Positions 4,601 through 7,017 of a stretch of DNA of 7,017 bases are shown one piece after another (position 1 is the first letter of the stretch; each line of letters begins with the position of its first letter). The position numbers were made by a program, and so were the translations under genes. This stretch comes from Chloroflexota bacterium. GTDB taxonomy: Bacteria; Chloroflexota; UBA6077; CF-72. The stretch spans positions 1 to 7,017 of the forward strand of contig JAFAPL010000544.1 of NCBI GenBank assembly GCA_019247135.1, in the 5' to 3' direction. A model generated the notes under the pieces. That model worked only from the letters and a program-made list of their open reading frames with translations. It was not told the DNA's origin and ran no database searches.

Positions 4601-7017
4601 ATGGGCTGTTACGTGTTGGACTTGAAGGAGATCGAGCCGACCCAGGTCACGCTGGCTGGCGGAAAGGGCGCGCACCTGGGAGAGCTTTCGCGGATGGAGG
4701 GCATTCACGTGCCGGCCGGGTTTTGCGTGACCACCGACGCCTTCCGGCGGATCATGGCTGGAGCGCCCGCGATCAAGGGGCGGCTCGATCGCCTCTCGCG
4801 CCTCAAACCGGACGAGCGCGAGGCGATTCGCGCGCTGAGCGCCGAGATTCGCCGGACGATAGAAGCGGTCCTCATCCCCGACGACCTGGTGGCGGCGATC
4901 ACCCGCTCCGTCACCCGCCTCGGCGAAGATGCGGCCTACGCGGTCCGATCCAGCGCGACGGCGGAGGACTTGCCGACCGCTTCCTTCGCCGGTCAGCAGG
5001 ACACGTATCTGAACGTCGTGGGGACGCCGGCGATCCTCCAGGACGTGAGCCGGTGTTGGGCCTCGCTGTTCACCGAGCGGGCGGTGACGTACCGAATGCG
5101 GAACGGCCTGGACCATTGCGCGGTTCATATGGCCGTGGTCGTGCAGCACATGGTCTTCCCGCGGGTTGCGGGCATCCTTTTCACCGCCGACCCGGTCACG
5201 GGCAATCGGAAGGTCGCCTCGGTGGAGGCCAGCTTCGGCCTGGGCGAGGCGCTGGTGTCTGGTCTGGTGAACGCGGACGTCTACAAGGTGCGAGATGGCG
5301 AGATCGTCGCCAGGACCATTGCCACAAAGCACGCTGCGATCCACGCCTTGCCGGCAGGCGGGACACGGCAAGAGGCGATCGAGCCAGAGCAGCAGCACCA
5401 ACCAGCGCTGACGGATGAACAGATCGTGCGAGTGGCGCAGCTCGGCCGGCGGATCGAAGCGCACTTCGGCTGCCCCCAGGACATCGAATGGTGCCTGGTC
5501 GACGACGATTTTGTGGTTGTCCAGAGCCGGCCGATCACAACCCTGTTCCCCGTCCCGGCGCAGAGCGACCGAGAGAACCACGTCTACGTCTCGGTCGGTC
5601 ACGGGCAGATGATGACCGACGCCATGAAGCCCCTGGGCATCTCCATGTGGCAGTTGACCGCCGGCCGACCCATGCTCGAGGCGGGCGGGCGGCTCTTCGT
5701 CGACGTGACCCGGGGCCTCGCTTCGCCGGCCAGCCGTGCGAGCCTCCTGGAGGTGTTCGGGAGAGGCGATCCGCTGCTCGCGGACGCGCTGCAGACCATC
5801 CTCGAACGCGGCGACTTCATCCGGTTGCTGCCGGACGAGGGTCCCAGCGGAGCCCCGACTGGCGGAGCGCCAGCCCCGATCGAAACCGATCCGTCCATCG
5901 TCGAGGAGTTGATCGGGAAGAGCCAGGCGTCCCTCGCCGCGTTGAAGCGCGACATCCGGACGAAGTCTGGATCGGCGCTTCTCGACTTCATACTGGCGGA
6001 TATCCAGGAGCTGAGGCGGATCCTGTTCGACCCGCGCAGCCATCAAGTGATCATGGCGGGTATGCAGGCCACCTGGTGGCTCAACGATCAGCTGCAGGCA
6101 TGGCTGGGCGAGAAGAACGCGGCCGACACGCTCATGCAGTCCGTGCCACACAACGTCACGTCAGAAATGGGACTGGCACTCCTGGACGTCGCGGACGTGA
6201 TCCGCCCGCATCCGGCGGTGGTGCATTTTCTGGAGCATGTCGAGGACGAGGATTTTCTCGACGTGGACGAGTTGTCCAGGCTCGCGGGCGGAGTCGAAGC
6301 GCGAGACGCAATCCTGGCATGGCTCGACAAATACGGTATGCGCTGCGTCGGCGAGATCGACATCACCAGGCCCCGTTGGAGCGAACGCCCCGCCACGCTC
6401 GTTCCGATCCTCCTCAGCAACATCAAGAACTTCGAGCCGGGCGCGGGCAAGCGACGCTTCGAGCAAGGACGGCAGGAGGCTGAGAACAAGCACCAGGAGC
6501 TGCTGCAGCGGTTGCGGGCGTTGCCGGACGGGCAGCAGAAGGCCGAAGAGACCAGGCGGATGATCGACCGGGTCCGCACGTTCAGTGGCTACCGCGAGTA
6601 TCCGAAGTACGGCATGGTCAGCCGCTACTTCGTTTACAAGCAGGCCCTGCTCGAAGAAGCCGAGCGCCTCGTGAACGCCCGTGTGCTTGGTGAGAGGGAA
6701 GACGTTTTTTATCTCAGATTCGAGGAGCTCCGCGATGCGGTACGCACACAGCAGGTGGACGACCAGCTCATCCGCCAGCGCAAGGACGCGTTCAGGTCGT
6801 ATCAGTCGCTCACGCCGCCGCGGGTGCTGACGTCAGACGGCGAGATGGTACGCGGGTCTTACCGACGCGACGACTTGCCGGCGGGCGCGCTGGCTGGGCT
6901 GCCGGTTTCTAGCGGGACGATTGAGGGGCGAGCGCGCGTCGTGCTGGACATGGCGGAGGCGGACCTCGAACCGGGCGACATCCTGGTCACCGCCTACACC
7001 GACCCCAGTTGGACGCC
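4601..7017 (+). CDS. rph: Rifampin (rifamycin) phosphotransferase, 3'-truncated by the window end
   Basis: This cytosolic resistance enzyme uses ATP, in a PEP-synthase-like reaction, to phosphorylate the C21 hydroxyl of rifamycins, yielding inactive antibiotic, AMP and phosphate. The window shows 805 codons with no stop; family members are about 865 residues. The ATP-grasp domain spans about 1-315: AGGKGAHLGELS with Lys22, AVRSSATAEDLP with Arg116, FAGQQDTY near 129-136, Gln182, Glu296, and VQSRPITTL with Gln308 and Arg310. These lie one residue before the nucleotide-contacting residues I recall for the Listeria enzyme (Arg117, Gln183, Glu297, Gln309, Arg311). The rifampin-binding domain spans about 328-755: QMMTDAMKPLG, AGGRLFVDVT, SEMGLALLDVADVIRP, YGMRCVGEIDITRPRW, GYREYPKYGM. 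The swivelling phosphohistidine domain starts at GLPVSSGTIEGRARV (766-780). The catalytic histidine (Listeria His825) is expected about 20 residues beyond the window. Plain PEP synthase or pyruvate phosphate dikinase is unlikely because of the Rph-specific middle domain. Not to be confused with RNase PH, also called rph. Confidence 0.93.
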   Translation, partial: MGCYVLDLKEIEPTQVTLAGGKGAHLGELSRMEGIHVPAGFCVTTDAFRRIMAGAPAIKGRLDRLSRLKPDEREAIRALSAEIRRTIEAVLIPDDLVAAITRSVTRLGEDAAYAVRSSATAEDLPTASFAGQQDTYLNVVGTPAILQDVSRCWASLFTERAVTYRMRNGLDHCAVHMAVVVQHMVFPRVAGILFTADPVTGNRKVASVEASFGLGEALVSGLVNADVYKVRDGEIVARTIATKHAAIHALPAGGTRQEAIEPEQQHQPALTDEQIVRVAQLGRRIEAHFGCPQDIEWCLVDDDFVVVQSRPITTLFPVPAQSDRENHVYVSVGHGQMMTDAMKPLGISMWQLTAGRPMLEAGGRLFVDVTRGLASPASRASLLEVFGRGDPLLADALQTILERGDFIRLLPDEGPSGAPTGGAPAPIETDPSIVEELIGKSQASLAALKRDIRTKSGSALLDFILADIQELRRILFDPRSHQVIMAGMQATWWLNDQLQAWLGEKNAADTLMQSVPHNVTSEMGLALLDVADVIRPHPAVVHFLEHVEDEDFLDVDELSRLAGGVEARDAILAWLDKYGMRCVGEIDITRPRWSERPATLVPILLSNIKNFEPGAGKRRFEQGRQEAENKHQELLQRLRALPDGQQKAEETRRMIDRVRTFSGYREYPKYGMVSRYFVYKQALLEEAERLVNARVLGEREDVFYLRFEELRDAVRTQQVDDQLIRQRKDAFRSYQSLTPPRVLTSDGEMVRGSYRRDDLPAGALAGLPVSSGTIEGRARVVLDMAEADLEPGDILVTAYTDPSWT

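Noticed and set aside
4348..5418. Plus-strand open frame of 356 codons spanning the end of the second ATPase, the gap and the start of rph
   Set aside because: It is out of frame with both real genes, arginine-rich and of low complexity, and resembles no family.
4520..6151. Long minus-strand open frame (543 codons) opposite rph
   Set aside because: It is antisense to a well-conserved Rph frame. Its sequence is rich in Arg, His, Gln and Pro with no recognisable domain, as expected of a shadow frame in GC-rich DNA.
5488..6483. Plus-strand open frame of 331 codons inside rph
   Set aside because: It is a shifted reading of the Rph middle domain, very rich in Arg, Gly and Pro, with no motif and no sensible start context.
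4601..7017. PEP synthase or pyruvate phosphate dikinase as the identity of this gene
   Set aside because: The ATP-grasp and swivelling domains are shared with those enzymes, but the middle domain carries Rph-type motifs such as QMMTDAMKPLG and GYREYPKYGM instead of a PEP/pyruvate-binding barrel.

Overview
The window holds the 3'-proximal part of a peptide-type ABC importer operon, then a separately promoted rifamycin phosphotransferase gene, all on the + strand. The DNA is GC-rich. The sequence style of the importer suggests Chloroflexota: permeases with an LPPGDY-type first loop, an OppC-type permease with a long extracytoplasmic insertion, and a C-rich intergenic palindrome. This placement is an inference from recall of family sequences. 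An actinobacterium or alphaproteobacterium cannot be excluded.

Positions 1-134 are the last 43 codons of a family 5 solute-binding protein. A roughly 120-base gap follows, with a perfect 12-bp hairpin. Next come two permeases (253-1242 and 1239-2396) and two ATPases (2398-3408 and 3401-4483). The junctions overlap by 4 nt, are separated by 1 nt, or overlap by 8 nt, so the four genes look like one translationally coupled unit. Together they encode a complete Dpp/Opp-type importer: lipoprotein receptor, two membrane subunits and two nucleotide-binding subunits. Both ATPases have intact catalytic motifs and a C-terminal cysteine cluster. The exact substrate (dipeptide, oligopeptide, nickel or other) cannot be read from the sequence.

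A 117-base gap (4484-4600) carries a weak stem-loop after the importer and then an 11-bp near-palindrome, CTTGCCGCAAG. On the opposite strand this reads as the core of the rifampin-associated element (RAE), described upstream of rifamycin-inactivation genes in actinomycetes. It sits about 50 bp before the start codon of an open frame running off the window end (4601-7017, 805 codons seen). That frame matches rifampin phosphotransferase (Rph) through the ATP-grasp domain, the rifampin-binding domain and the beginning of the swivelling histidine domain. The window ends before the catalytic histidine.

The most interesting point is the pairing of an RAE core with rph, apparently outside the actinomycetes where the RAE was defined. 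It suggests that the antibiotic-responsive switch is conserved or travelled with the gene. I found no RNA genes, insertion sequences, CRISPR arrays or clear frameshifts.
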